From Fragilaria crotonensis (taxonomy: Eukaryota > Bacillariophyta > Fragilariophyceae > Fragilariales > Fragilariaceae), in NCBI GenBank assembly GCA_022925895.1, contig JAKSYS010000335.1, positions 1-64,000 on the forward strand: a stretch of 64,000 nucleotides of DNA, given 5' to 3'. A program made the position numbers and the translations under genes. Within the stretch, counting starts at the first letter, position 1. The number at the start of each line of letters is the position of its first letter. Below, one piece after another: positions 31,646-44,330 of this stretch. Under the pieces are notes generated by a model. The model worked only from the letters and a program-made list of their open reading frames with translations. It ran no database searches and was not told the origin of the DNA.

Positions 31646-32296
31646 TGAATAGCTCGACAGTTCATTGACGTCATCAATGTCGCTCTCTACTCTCTACTCT
31701 CTACCGGTAGTAGCTGTGCTCGCCTCTGCATATGTACCAGTATGCATACTCGAGCACATTGTACCGGTACCTGGAATGGGCACTGGCAGTGACGGAGTAG
31801 TACAGTACTTACTCCGAGTATGTCACTACTAGTAGTAAACAGTACACATGTTCTCGACAGTCGACAATAGCGCCACATGGTACAGTACTCCCCGTTGGTT
31901 CTTGACAGTGTACAAGTACTACAGTACTACGCAAGGTACCGGAACTGAAATATGTGTACTGTCACCTGTCATTGCCCTATCTGCGAAGTCCTGATTTAAC
32001 GCTGTATAAATGAGTCAACTACAGTGTATACATACATGTATACAAGTCTCTTTTGTATGGAGTTGCTACAGTACCATTGTATTCCGAAATGGTGTGCTCC
32101 GAGCTCTGAGTACACCAGTAAACATGACTGCTCGGTAATCTTCTATCGTAGCAGTAACCTCCTCGTTGACCCACTGCCACACCCTGTCACAGCCAGCACG
32201 GGCGCACAGTGCCTATTTTGGAGTGACAGAGAGATATCTGGTTCGAAGAACCTTTCTACCGCTTCGAACCTTCGATTCCATTCATCATAAGATCCC
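31646..32296. promoter_or_regulatory. Intergenic upstream of the DENN gene, palindrome-rich
   Basis: This 650-bp stretch has many copies of GTAC, AGTACT, ACCGGTA and TAGTAGTA (31700-31940). No gene is supportable. It must hold the promoter of the rightward gene at 32297. The candidate TATA-like word is TATAAA at 32004. Confidence 0.45.
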
Positions 32297-35200
32297 ATGA
32301 GCTCCTCTAACCATCGAAGTAGTAGATCTAGTACTTCGGAGACTGTGTCTCGACGTCGCTCGGGCGATCCTCGACGGCCGCCTGAATCCTTTCAGATGGG
32401 TACAGTTGGTACTCATGCTACTGTGCCGCTACGTGACAGTATACGAGAAGAAGACGATGATGCCGGTGAGGATGGCCTCTTTCTTGGTTTTGAGCATCGC
32501 ATGAATACAGATGAGCGTAGAAGAATGAGGGAGCTCGAACGAGCCGAAGCGGAAAAGAAGCACAGCCGCACACGGTCCTCAAGTCCTTCAGGTCCACTGC
32601 GTTCCAGTAGATCTGGTACTCGGTCTACGGGAGCCCAGAACTCGTCAAGGTATGCTTCCAGGTCGGCGTCTCATGACGAAGTGCCATTCAGCAGATCATC
32701 GGCGCGACGAACGGCTTACACTCGAGAGCTGGAAAAGAGAGATCGACAGCGAGACAGTAGACCCACGAGGACAGCTGATGAGAGGAGTCATCGCAGCGAT
32801 GACAATCGCAGATCTGCGGAAGGTAGATCTAGCAGACGTTCGGATGAGAATGATTCCAGTAGTCGAAGGTTGACTGAAGTCGAAAGCCGCAGATTAGTGG
32901 ATGATCAACCTGTTCCTCGGAGCAATCGACGTGACTTGGAGAGCGCCATTCGCCAAGAGCACCGGAGAGAAAGGTCACCAACGCGTCCAGAAGCCAGTCG
33001 ACCGTCTTACCGCTCTCAGAGCCGAGATTCCCACGATGAAGCCGACGAAGATCGAAGGAGGCGACGAGAGGAACGTTATCGTCGAGAGCGAGCTGATCCC
33101 GAGGACGAGGAAAGTCGTCGACGACGCGATGAACGAAGGCGCGTGGAATCTCGTGTCGGCGGTGAATTGGAGGCTGCGGAGCGGAGACGGCGACGGGAGG
33201 AACGCAAAAGCCGCGAGGACAGGCGAAGTGAAAGACGGACTGCGGACGGTCGAAGTGCTGCTCTAGTTACAGACTCTTATAAAAGTGGTGATGATGAACC
33301 CGTGTCTCGCGATCGAGAGGAGCGTGAAAGAAGACGCGAGGAGAGGAGACGACAACGCGAACCCATACTTGAGGATGAAAAATCTATGCGATCTGACCGT
33401 CGCCACCGAGAACGAGAAAGCGAACGCGTGCGTGATAGAGATCTCGTTACCCGGCAACGAACACTCAGAGCAAGGAGCTCTGACCCAGGTTTGAGGAGCC
33501 CTGATTTCGCCTTTGAATCTAGTCTTTCGCACTCGTCTGGAAATCTCGGATTCCCCTCTGGGAACGGCGATGCAATCTTACCAGTTAAGTCGCCGCTTCG
33601 TTCGCGCTCTGATGTTGTAGATCGACACTCTAGTGCAAAGGGTGTTCCAAATCGACCGATGGATAGACCAGATCGGATTGCTGGATTTGACGTGATTGGT
33701 TCGAAGATGCATGAGTTGCAAATTCGGTCTTCTAAGCACCAAGTTAGCGAAGAACTCATACTGGAAGAAGGAGGAGGAGACGAAGGCCTTATTGGTGCGT
33801 CACCTGGTCCGTCTGATTCCTCGTCGGACTCGGACACTGAAGTAGAATGTGACCCCGATGAACCTGACGAGATCGACTCCAACGATGAAAATGAAGAGAA
33901 GTGGACTTTACGTGTATGTCTACTTTCGGCTGTTGATCTTCCCTTCAACGTCGTTCCGAATGTACCGCTTTGTCCGATTCTGAAGTTTGGATTGGTGCGG
34001 ACGCCAGAAATAGATGATGGCCGAAATGATTCAACTCCAGTATCCAAAATTACTCCAAAATCCGCGATCGCTGAACAAATCGAGAAGAATGGCCTACTTT
34101 CCATTCCCAAGTCGCGAGTGCGGTGTACAAGCAGTAAGATTCTTTCGAAGCGTGACAATGGCTCAATGGAGTTTCACGAAGAAATGAGATGGGACGACAT
34201 AACTCGGCCGGATCATGTTTCCCTGGCAGTGGAACTGTGCGCAAGATCCGCGCTTCCACCTCCGAATATGTTTGAGAGTCCTTTGGCCAAGATTGATACC
34301 AGCATTTTATTACCCACGACGGGCGGCTTATATGGGGCTCCTTCTGATGGTCTCGGTTCAGCGCTTCCAGCGAAAAGTTTTCGACCAAGTGGAGTTGGTC
34401 TTTCGTCGGGAAAGGGCAATGACGATTATGATGATATTTTTCAGCGCGCCATCGGCAAGAAGCCTGTGGACGACGCCGCTGGAAATTCTAAGAAGCAAGT
34501 GCCGTCAGAGGTCGGCCAATCCCTTAGTGGAGGAAGCTACGGCTTTATGAACAGAGTAAAGCAAGAGACGGAGAGACCCGCTGACAAAGAAGAAGTCGCT
34601 GACGAAGGCAACCAGCCTGTCGGTGGAATAGCCGGTATGCGAGCTCTCTGGAGGAAGGGTAGACAGCAATTCGAAATTCGACAAGCGGCGAAGCAAAGGA
34701 ATCCCCCGGACGAATTTGAGGCCGCGACAGCAGCAGCTGCTGTAGCGAAGTTCTTAATTGGTGGGAAGGACGATGGTATCAAAGCTGCAGCAGCTCCTTC
34801 TCGCGCTTTTGGTGTAGACAGCTCTGAACAAACGCCACAGGAAATCGAAGGAAATCCAAGAAAGGATCTCTTCCGCTTACCTCCTGGACATGGAACGGAC
34901 ACAACTGGGTACGGCAAACGACCACTTCCGCAGGATCGAAGCATTCCACCTGCGGACGAGAACGTTGCATTGCAGAGTCCGAAGAAGAAAAGGAAGATAG
35001 AGATGGCTCAGGACATGAGGCTCGGCTCCTTGGTTATTCCGCTATCGCATCTTCCTTTGGACAAGGCCTCTGACCGAAAAAGAGCAGCTCGAGTTGAACA
35101 ATGGTACCAGCTAGACTCAACAAACAGCAATCTTGTTCCAGTGCAGAATCCGACGCGGAGAGGCTTGAGCACTGCGTCGAAACTTGCTGCAAGAAGAAAC

Positions 35201-38200
35201 CCCAGTGTGTTGCTTGAGATAAGCTTTTCTGCCCCAGAAATACTTGATGAAAGTGAGGACGAGCTCGAGATAGTAAATGAAGGGGATTCGCCTGGAGAGC
35301 GTGGAGAGGGGGGCGCCATTAAGGAAGAAGGTTCCTTGGATCCGAACGTTTCTTTCTCCAGACGTGCCTCCTTGGATATGAAAAAGCAGCAGAAGGCCAC
35401 TGCCGCGTCACACGTGACAGAGAAACCAGCAGACGAGAAAAAGAAGTTCGACGAAGACCCAGTGCTGGCCCCTGGAGTTTGCGATTTCATCGCTGTCGTT
35501 GGCGCAATCAACATTGGAGACCAGAGCCAAGATAATGGAGCCAAGGGATGGGTCAATTCGAATCCAGAATGTGCTATTCTCGAACAGTTCCCTCCTTCGG
35601 ATGAGTTCCATATGAAACACGGAAGGAATGCCACCCTACAGAACAAATCGGAGTGGTTCTGCTTTCCAGAAGGCTGCAGACTCTGGCGTGGAGCTGAGCC
35701 TCCGTCTCACATGGATCTGAATCTTAAACGGTTCTCCGCCTCATCACCTGGAGGTGCTGCATCGTCAATAGCGGCCTTCGATGCATGTCTCAATTGCACA
35801 ACATCGTTTTCATGGTTTGTAATTCAGTCGAACGAAAAAGAGAATGATTTCAAAAATACGAAAACGTATGGTGCTGTCATCAAATTTTATGCTCCAGCTC
35901 CTGCTGGTATCGATTCTACTCAAGATGATTTTGCACAGGGTATGCGCACCAGCTCAGACTTGCATCACGGCAAGCGAAAAACATCTCAATCTAAACGGCT
36001 ATGGGTTCCCCTTGGTATTCTGCTGACCTCCAACCTCCCGATCGTTGGAATAATGGAGGCTATGCTCCTTCGATTGTGCGAAGCTCTAGCTTCTAAAACT
36101 GGTGGTTCCCTTCGTTCAACGTCACATAAAAGGATCCAACAGATCATTCACCAGGATTTGGCGAATTTGATTGTCAACTTTCAGAAGCCAATCGCCGGTG
36201 TTTTGCACTGTTCGATTCCTTTCCTGACTGGCGAAAGGCTTCATTTGACAGTGCCACCCCCGACAGGACTTCCACCGCTTCCGCATGGTGCCGCCGTGAC
36301 ATCAGTATGCCGTTTGTTGGGTTCCGAGGGACTCAATGTGCTTTTAGCGGCCGCGTTAACTGAATGCAAGATTCTGATACATTCTGATGAAATTGCAAAT
36401 CTCCCTATGGTTGCTGAAGTGGCCACTGCCTTGATTTATCCATTTGTGTGGGCTTTACCTTTCCTTCCTGTTCTGCCGGAAGCGATGCTTGAATTTGTTG
36501 AAGCACCTCTGTCTTACTTCATTGGGATTCCGTCATGCAAAATGTGTGAAATCGATGATGAGGTGCTGTCGGAAATTGTTGTGATCGATCTAGACAACGG
36601 GTTTACATCCCCCGACTACTATGATGGACGGTAAGTTTGTCTTTTGAAGATGGTTAGCCGGTTCAACCTTTCACTGACTATCTCAATTTCTTCTCAAGAC
36701 GAGGCGGGCGACCGTCGAAAACTCCAACCCCTCTTCCAGCCTCTGTGGCGAGCAACATTTCAAAGGCTGTGTTCAGGCTTCTCCGTGAGGAAGAGGAAGT
36801 GGAGGAAGAGTATGGTGCTAATAACATGCATGGAACGAGATCGTTGCCGCGGTTGGAGGCGGAGAGCCTAGCGGAGCGAGAGTTCCGAATAGCAGTTGCG
36901 CTTCAAGTTTGTGGTCTCGTTCGTGGTTACGACGAGTGTTTGTTCAAAGTATCCGCGAACCAGCCAGTATTCAACAGAGATAAGTTCTTGCGAACGGCAC
37001 CCGCGTTATTTGAAGACAGGAGGGGCAATCTCCCTGCTGGATCCGGTCCTGGCGGAGTGCAATCGCAGAAGATGTTATCTCCGCGATCGAAAAGGTTTCT
37101 TTCCATCCTTGTTAATTGTCAACATTTTTACCAGTTTCTGGAAACTCTCGACCAAGACGAGTGTGCTTTTTTCAATGAAGTGATGTACACATTCGACATG
37201 CATGATGATAAGAAAGATGAGGATTCAGTCAATCCATTGACAGGGTATGGTTCTGCGAGACTGGAAGAGGCCGCTGCCCACCTTAGCAAGGCACTTCAGA
37301 AGGTTGAAGACAAGATCCCAACGTATCGAGTAGAAAGGAAAGGAAAAAAGAAGCGTCGCGGTGGCGGTTGGGATGATGGCGATGACGATGATGGTGGTAT
37401 TGAAGATCTCATTGAGACACACGAAGGAGATCACGACATAGGGTTCTCCGATGATGGGAACCTCATCTCTTCGTTCACTAGTGACTTGCTGTCTCAGCTG
37501 ATCGTCGAACCCCCCAATATCCGAAGAAGGTCGTCATCAGATGATGGCGACGATGGCATGACGGTCAGCACTGAAATCTCCGAAGGCAGAAATCAAGGCG
37601 CCATGACAGCTCAGTTCCTTGCCGAGTTTGAGAAGGGAAATCATTGGCAGTACAAGAAACTGTTTGACGTCCCAATGAATCCAGATGGCGATGAGAAACC
37701 AATCGTGGAAATCCGAGAAAAGGTCAAGCTACGTGATGCAATCGGCGAACGTCGCTATCGGGCCTGGAAGGTGGCCCAGGAACAAAAGAACGTGGATAAA
37801 GACAGTACGGGTAGAATGTTTACCGGTGATATGTCTAGCACTGAAGGAAATGCTGCGTTGGACTTGACCAGTTTACTGTCGCAAGTTTCTGATGATACAT
37901 CAGTTACTGATACGTTGTCGACTTTTTCTTCCTTCTCAACACAGTCGCGCAAAATTTTGTCCACTTTGACACCTGAACAACAAAGAGTCCAAGATGCGAA
38001 GGACAGAGATGTCCTCCGACGATGTCTTGAACGGGCGTATGAAGGAGGACATACAGGCCAGCGTCGTCAAGGAAGGTTCTCTCGTCGAGGCTCAGACCCC
38101 GAAGGGAACGATGCTTATGACAACGCACCGAGCAGATTTGGGAGTCGGGGGTCGCACGGACAGTCTGCCATTCAGTCTGATCCCTTTTTTGAAAATGGTC

Positions 38201-40907
38201 GCGATCTAATCGCTGACGCAGAGGCGGCACTGCGCAACCCGTCAGCTCAGAAATTCCTTATTTCGGTACTCAGTCAGAGATCGCGGCTAGAAAATCAAAG
38301 GAAGCGCCGTTCCGGCGCTGATGACAGGGGCCGTCGTGGAGGCAACCAGCCCACTTTGTCGCGTCTAGAACCTCCAGCGTTTGATTGTTTGGTACGCTTA
38401 GGTTGCGCGATGCTGGACGCTTGCCTAGAGAACAAGAATTATGAAGCGGGTTACAATTTGCTTACTCAGACACAAGGATTCTGCACAATCCAGTCGATGG
38501 ACGGAAAACCGGTGTCAAAGAAGGACACAAGTCTTGACAACGCGAACGTGATCTACATGACAGCGCGAATCAGCCTTCATCCAATCTTCGCAGAGCTGGA
38601 CCTGTGGGAAGGCGTGCTGCAAATGAAGCTTGAAGAAGGAGAGAGAGAGCGGAAAGACGAAGAGTCTGATTCAAAGGATGACATGAAGGATGCTGATCAA
38701 ATCGATTATGACACGACCGTGTCGACTCTTTACGAAATGCTGGCATTTGGGGTCCCATCTGAAGAACTTGCCCGATTTGCCACTTGCGTCAGCGAGAAGA
38801 AGGGCTGGTTTGCGACTGAACGTGGACACAACCTTCTTTTGCAGGCTAGAAGGCTTAGTGCCAAGCGGGAAAACGGCAATGAGGCGACTGGCGCTGCTGG
38901 TGACTTAGATATGATGCGTGGCGGAAAGATACACGGCGACGATAAGCAGTTCGGAGTGGGTGGTGCTGTCCTTGATGTTGACGAAGGTAGGTTGCACTGG
39001 AAATCCATCGGCTGGTGTCACCCAGCTGCCGCGAGTGCCAGTCGCCCGGCATCGCAAGTTTTGCAGGATGGCGAATCTGGCATGACGGCAAGCTCAAAGG
39101 TTGGTCAGAACCTTCTCAGCATGATTGGTCACGAACAAAAGAAAGAGGATGCAGATATCGACAAGTACCTGAAACGATCACCTGTAACGTCATTGGCTGC
39201 TTTTGGCCCGTCGATCGTTGCAAGCGGTGGCCTTGATGGAAGTGTCTTCGTAGCTCATACAATTCTTTTCCCTGAAGATAGCAAGGATCATGAACCTATC
39301 GTTCGTGGTGTGCGCCTTGACTGGGGCAGCTCTGGAAGCAGAACAACGGTCGCCGGCACTGGGTCGTCGTCAATGGATGGCGAATACGGCGTTGGGGCAG
39401 TGAGTTGCCTAGCAGCGGCGAAAGGTGCTGGCTATCGAAACACGGCCCTCACCGCCGCTGGGACCAGCTACAGCAAGGACGTTGTAGGAAAACCCGACGA
39501 AGATGACCTTCTTCAGACCATGGAAGGTTGTCGAGTTGTCGCCGGGACCACAGGGGGTGATCTTCGCGTTTGGTCTGTGAAAGAGGTGTACGCTGCAACC
39601 GCACTAGCTAAGAAGGGTGAATCTGACGAAGGGGCGGGATCCACTGATAGAATCGCCCACGGTGGTGCGGAAGGCCTGACCTCCACTTATGCGTCACGAA
39701 ACAGGCGCGGAAGCATCACCGAGATCGCGGCGGGTAGTGCTTTCAGCAGATTAAAGGTTTCCTTGCGAGGTCGAGCTTTGTCTGGGCACAGGGGCGGGGT
39801 ATCCTGTATTGACGTCCCGTCTCATATCTATAGGCCAGACACACTTGTTACTGGAGGAGCGGATGGTTTCATCAAACTATGGTCTCTGCGAAGTCCTACA
39901 GGGCGACGCGCAAGCAACGATATCTTGGGAGGTTCGTCGACGAACGTATTTAATACGTCGAATCTAGCTGGCAGTAGCGGTGACCCATTATCGCAGTCTA
40001 GAACCAAGGGCAGCCGCGGGGGTGACGCTCTAAGTATCCTGTCCGGTCACACAGGCCGGGTGCTCTGTGTGAAGACTGCTTGGCACGGCGACCGTTTGTT
40101 AAGTGGTGGGGCGGATCGCACAGTGCGAATCTGGGATCTGGCTGGAGCTGGTGGCTCTGGCAAGTTTTTGCATGAACTTCGGGGACATTTAGGGTGAGTA
40201 ATGGCTCTGCGTGCATCTTTCCCTGAAAGTATTTCGTTCGCTTTGCTAACCGTTGTTCTCAATGCAGCTGGGTAACTCAATGTCATTATTGGGGTCCAAA
40301 TACAATAGTCTCTGGCTCCACTGACAGATCGATTGCTCTATGGGACGCCCGCGTTCGGCGATCTCCCCTGTTCGTCCTCAGGTATCACAAATCTCCGGTG
40401 TCGGACCTTCTTGTCGGTTCAAGAACTGATCCGATGATGGTTTCGGCCGCCGCAGATGGAACTGTGGCAACGTGGGATTTCCGCACATTGTCTGGCTCTG
40501 ATTCAGAGGCGTCGAAATCGGCTCCGATTGCGTCTCAGAATCCGGAGGGCTCCGCGAAGAAAACCAATTCGGTCAGAGCCCCTGCGTCTAATATGACAAC
40601 GCCTGGACAAAAATCAGTCCGGCAATCTGGGACGGTTTTGCTGTCGCGTGGGCCCGGCCGTCAGCGACGGACAGTGCTCAGTGTTGGCGTGGACGCCATA
40701 GTTCGAGAGTGGGACATCTCCACCGGCCAACCAGTTCGACATGATGCCTCAAATCACGTTGATGTCATATCCTGCTTTCACAGCTTCTCAGACAACGCGC
40801 AGGCTTCTGGAGTTGAGCCTGGTGATGGTGCTGCTTCTTTCGCTGGGACAATTACTAGTTCCTGGGATGGTACCATTCGAATGCGCAAGTTGGTGAGAAG
40901 GAAATAG
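32297..40907 (+). CDS. DENN-domain and WD40-repeat protein (Rab exchange factor-like), three exons
   Basis: The coding sequence joins 32297-36630, 36699-40193 and 40268-40907 (2822 aa). Introns of 68 bp (GTAAGT...TCAAG) and 74 bp (GTGAGT...GCAG) restore the frame exactly. Residues 1-430 are Arg/Ser/Glu-rich and charged. A C2-like stretch (WTLRVCLLSAVDLPF) lies near 535. The DENN module follows: upstream part from about 1060 (GVCDFIAVVGA), core near 1303-1440 (LHCSIPFLTGERL, ECKILIHSDEIANLP, YPFVWALPFLPVLP) and downstream part after the first intron, to about 1620. WD40 repeats fill the C-terminus from about 2270 (LSGHRGGVSCIDVPS, LSGGADRTVRIWDLAG, VSGSTDRSIALWDAR). DENN proteins activate Rab GTPases in membrane traffic. 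DENN plus WD40 is the layout of plant SCD1 and animal DENND3-like proteins. The long charged N-terminus is not part of the usual layout. Confidence 0.93.
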
Positions 40908-41505
40908 AAGGGATGCATTCGTAATTACTTTGCAATGAAACACGCCTGTATCTTCACGATGCTTACCTGTTGGTTGGTTTCTGTCATTTTCACGTATCGT
41001 GAAGGGCTTACAATTCGTGGCTTTCGTAACCGCATTTCGATTTCCTTGTCGGATACAAACTTCGTATAATTCGAATCGTCAGGTTTCTCGCCCTGGTAAA
41101 CTTATCTTGGACTTGCCATTAACCTGTCAGCCGTGTTAACGTTTATGTTCGCGATATGATGCCCACTTCGAAGGTAACCGAGGTGTGGACTAGCACTCAA
41201 CATCCAACCAGTCGTGCCGCAACCGCGAAGTAACTATCGAATCAATGCGACAGGTTGCGGTCGAGACATGCCTCCTGCCGTGCCATTGTCATTGTGTACG
41301 TCGAATATTCTTGGCACCTAATTCCTTACACTAGGTTTCATTTCAGATGTACCTATAGTTCCCAGCGTTGACGACCCGCCCACAGCTTGGATCATCAACG
41401 TCGTCAATCACTTCTGCGTAATCCCTAAGTCGATATCAAACCTTCAGAAGCAACAACAACAACTGCATCTCCAGTGACAGCGACAGCAACAGCAACAACT
41501 TTGCG
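40908..41505. other. Spacer between the DENN gene and the broken HSF, with one copy of a 57-bp repeat
   Basis: This stretch holds the 3' end of the DENN gene and possible promoter DNA of the HSF-like sequence. Block 41314-41370 (GCACCTAATTCCTTACACTAG... to CCCAGCGTTG) recurs at 41960-42018 in the same orientation. There is a CAACAACAA/CAGCAACAG run at 41450-41500. Confidence 0.6.
41314..41370 (+). repeat. Direct repeat flanking the HSF remnant, copy 1
   Basis: This repeats at 41960-42018 with several mismatches. Both copies end TCAGATGTACCTATAG and then TTCCCAGCGTTG. They bracket the HSF fragment. Confidence 0.85.
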
Positions 41506-41852
41506 GTGAAGCTGATCACAAGGTCTGGTCGGAAGCTTAGACAACCCACTGTAGAGAGTTTATCCTCCCTGGCCACTTTGCCTGATCCGCAGCCGCCGAC
41601 AAGCCTCTCCACAACAACGACGGTCGGTTCTGGGGCGGTCGCCAGTGGTGAGATGAGCAATCGAGATCCCGTGCATGCGTTTTCATCCCGACTTCATGAG
41701 ATTTTGAGTAACCCAGAGTACAGTGCTGATGTATCATGGCTACCGCACGGTCGCGCTTGGAAAATATGAAAATATTGGACAAGGCGGGGTTCGAAAAGAA
41801 CGTGATTCCAAATCATTTTCGACACACACGCTATGCACGTGTCATGAGACAG
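41506..41852 (+). pseudogene. Heat-shock-factor-type DNA-binding domain, broken by an 8-bp duplication
   Basis: The reading frame gives FSSRLHEILSNPEYSADVSWLPHGRAWKI and then stops. In the next frame the HSF fold continues: ILDKAGFEKNVIPNHFRHTRYARVMRQ, up to a plausible GTGAGT splice donor at 41853. This is the helix-turn-helix of HSF; diatoms have large HSF families with WLPHGRAWKI. The break coincides with a tandem GAAAATAT at 41760-41767 and 41768-41775. One copy would keep the frame. No clear downstream exon was found. The start is uncertain: GTG at 41506, or the ATG at 41653 just ahead of the domain. It is probably a dead copy or a duplicated exon. Confidence 0.8.
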
Positions 41853-41959
41853 GTGAGTTTGTCCCGTTCCAATTAAAAACGGTTGTAAAAATCAGTGGAG
41901 ACAAGCTCGTTTCTGCATTCTCTTGAAGAGATTGAATCTTCGTACCAACGGCAGAACTT

Positions 41960-42018
41960 GCACCTAATTTCTTATACTAGAGGTTCCACTTCAGATGTAC
42001 CTATAGTTCCCAGCGTTG
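41960..42018 (+). repeat. Direct repeat flanking the HSF remnant, copy 2
   Basis: This is the second copy of 41314-41370. It abuts the stop codon of the leftward ORF at 42019. Confidence 0.85.
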
Positions 42019-42456
42019 CTATTCCGAGGATGCGTGCGGCGTTGCTTCTCCATGGCGGCAATTCACCTCTGTTTCATCAATAAATTTTTCCATTTCTTCT
42101 TCAAAGAGAATCTGAGTTTCTTGTAGATGCTCGTAGATCAGCGCCATGCGCTTCGCAGACGAATCGTCGGTGACTCCTTCAGCTTCTTCCTCTTTCTTGC
42201 CCCTGTCACACTTGATATCCCCTGCGTGCGTGATCTCGCATCTCGTTCTCTTTCGGTGCAAACGGTCCTCTCTGGGGTTATTCTCATCCGATTGAGAAGC
42301 TTGTATTCGAGAGCGGACGACGAACCCCCCCACGCTATTCACGAGCTCCTTGAGCTCCTGGAAAGCGACGTAGGCTTCGACCAAACTTTCCAAGAGGGCT
42401 TGTTGAGATTCAACGGTCGCGTCGCGTGGCACAATAGAACTTGAAGTGGATGGCAT
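42019..42456 (-). CDS. Small hypothetical protein with predicted coiled coils
   Basis: This is a 145-aa ORF. Two helical, heptad-like stretches (ALLESLVEAYVAFQELKELVNSV and KRMALIYEHLQETQILFEEEMEKFI) surround a basic/acidic linker with KKEEEAEG. There are no membrane or targeting features. It might be an oligomerisation fragment; a coiled coil next to an HSF DNA-binding domain recalls the HSF trimerisation region, but it is on the opposite strand, so a link is not supported. Coding status is moderate. Confidence 0.5.
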   Translation of the reverse strand: MPSTSSSIVPRDATVESQQALLESLVEAYVAFQELKELVNSVGGFVVRSRIQASQSDENNPREDRLHRKRTRCEITHAGDIKCDRGKKEEEAEGVTDDSSAKRMALIYEHLQETQILFEEEMEKFIDETEVNCRHGEATPHASSE

Positions 42457-43800
42457 GGTTGTGTGCTGTCGACAAAACCAAAAAGTACTTTGCTTAATAA
42501 AGGTTAACAGATTTCGTTCAGAAGGGACTTGTTGGGTTCGCCCAGGTAGACCAAAGGAGTGCTGAGTTCAATCAAAAAGAGTACAATGATTTCGTTTGAA
42601 AGGGACTTCGGTGTGGGTTTGCCCAGGTTCACAAGAATGGGCTTCTGAGATCAGTGCGGAAAGAATGGCAACGCGACATATCGACATATCGTAATAGTCT
42701 TTTGTGAAGGTCAATAATGTTGTTACGTGGGTTCATCACTTAACATGACAACGCGACATATCGGAAATACATGTAGAATATTGTGATCCATACGTTTGTT
42801 CGATCACTTAACATCCTCCTTGCATTACGAATGGCCAAATCACCCAATCGCATACAACAAGATCATATATCAGATACATCAGTGAACACTTATAGGTCCG
42901 AGGTACTAAGATGGGGGGGTTCGGGGATTATGATTGTTGTGTTCTCGATATTCCAGATTTGTCCATTAACTCTCAGCTATTTAGCAGTGTGAAACATTTA
43001 TTCGAAAGACGGTCAGCTACATGTGTCCAAGCAGTCTTTAATGGACATAGAATCTGATTAAGCCTGCATAGGATGTGAAATGAACAACATTTATCGTCCG
43101 AATTCTGCTAATAGGGACAAAGGGAACACTACGGAACCCGTAAGCTGGTGTGGTAGGTTTGACTACTAAAGTAGCCTACTAAAGCTCGCTTTACTTGGAT
43201 GCACTAACGCACCTCATTGATACGTTTATTAGTAAGTTCAACTTATATATACAGTACTATCGAGCTTACTAATTTACTGTCGCGTTTTGTACTACTACCG
43301 GTACGGCAAACTAGAAACATGTAATGCCGTGACAGGTGAACACCCTAATTTCATTGATGAACATTTACCTGAAATTGCTAAATCAATCAACAGATTGGAT
43401 GGTGAAGATGATAATGTGCAAACCAAATAATTAGTTGAAATATATCCTGCATCAGAACTAATAGTGTGGAGGAATTGTGCATTTAATTGCACATTGAAGT
43501 TAGCTACTACTAGTGTCTATTCTCCTGGGCAAAATATTTAATTAACGACACAATTGTTGTTAGATAAAAACAACATTTTCGTACCTTTGCAAGACGGTCT
43601 GTCGTGCAAATATTACTACGGGCTACACAACAATTGACATCGACCATCGGCATCAAGAATACAACAAATGATTCCATTTCTTGAAATGTTGACAAAGAAT
43701 AGTGTTTTTTAATCATCATGCAATGCGCTGAAGTGGGCGGCAAAGCATATAGTTTGTTCTGTTTTGTATTATTTGAGGCCCTTAACTATCTGTCGTTGGG
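42457..43800. other. Intergenic with a short local duplication
   Basis: About 1.3 kb has no supportable gene. A 78-bp step duplication occurs: GATTTCGTTCAGAAGGGACTTG...CGCCCAGGT near 42511-42548 and GATTTCGTTTGAAAGGGACTTC...TGCCCAGGT near 42588-42628. ACGCGACATATCG words repeat at about 42673 and 42751. Confidence 0.55.
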
Positions 43801-43803
43801 CCT

Positions 43804-44330
43804 GGTATATATTCTACATGATTTTCATTGGTCGTTTTAGTGGGTGGAGCACTTCGCCATGCAGTACTGCTGTCTAATTTCTTCACGTTCTCAGACAAAC
43901 TTCCCATATGCCCAGTCACGTTTCAATGTATGGTGAACCCGGTGATGACCTCACTTTCCGTTTGATTTGATTGGAGCATGTTCTAACCCAAAGGGAAATA
44001 TGTGTCATAAACCAGCAAAATATTGTGACGTTCGGTATATATTCTACACGATTATAATTTGCTGTAGAGATTGGTACATTTTCTACATGATTTTTCAACG
44101 TTTTCTTTGCTGTTGGACCTCTGTTTTTCTGTTCAATGCTGCTGATTTAGAACTTGAACGGAAGACAAACCTTCCATATGCCCCACCAAGGTATGTAAAT
44201 GATGAACACGTTGCTGCCCTCACTTTCGGTTGAACGTGACAGGAGCATAATCTGATCATAGGATCAAATGTGTCATGAAATTCTGCTATCTGTCGTGAGT
44301 TACGGTATATATTCTACGTAATTCACGTGA
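43804..44330 (+). repeat. Diverged tandem repeat, about 230-270-bp period
   Basis: Units begin GGTATATATTCTAC at 43806, 44034 and 44304 (last partial). They share CCATATGCCC, GATGA...CCTCACTTTC, GGAGCAT and ATGTGTCAT in the same order. A CCCATATGCCCCAC word recurs at about 44418. There is no ORF. It looks like an old satellite-like or transposon-internal array. Confidence 0.75.

Noticed and set aside
33277-34158. 293-aa leftward Ser/Arg-rich ORF
   Set aside because: It is antisense to the RS-rich exon of the DENN gene and is a product of its codon bias.
41760-41775. Mini-intron in the HSF domain
   Set aside because: Removing exactly one 8-bp tandem unit restores the frame, and 8 bp is far too short for splicing.
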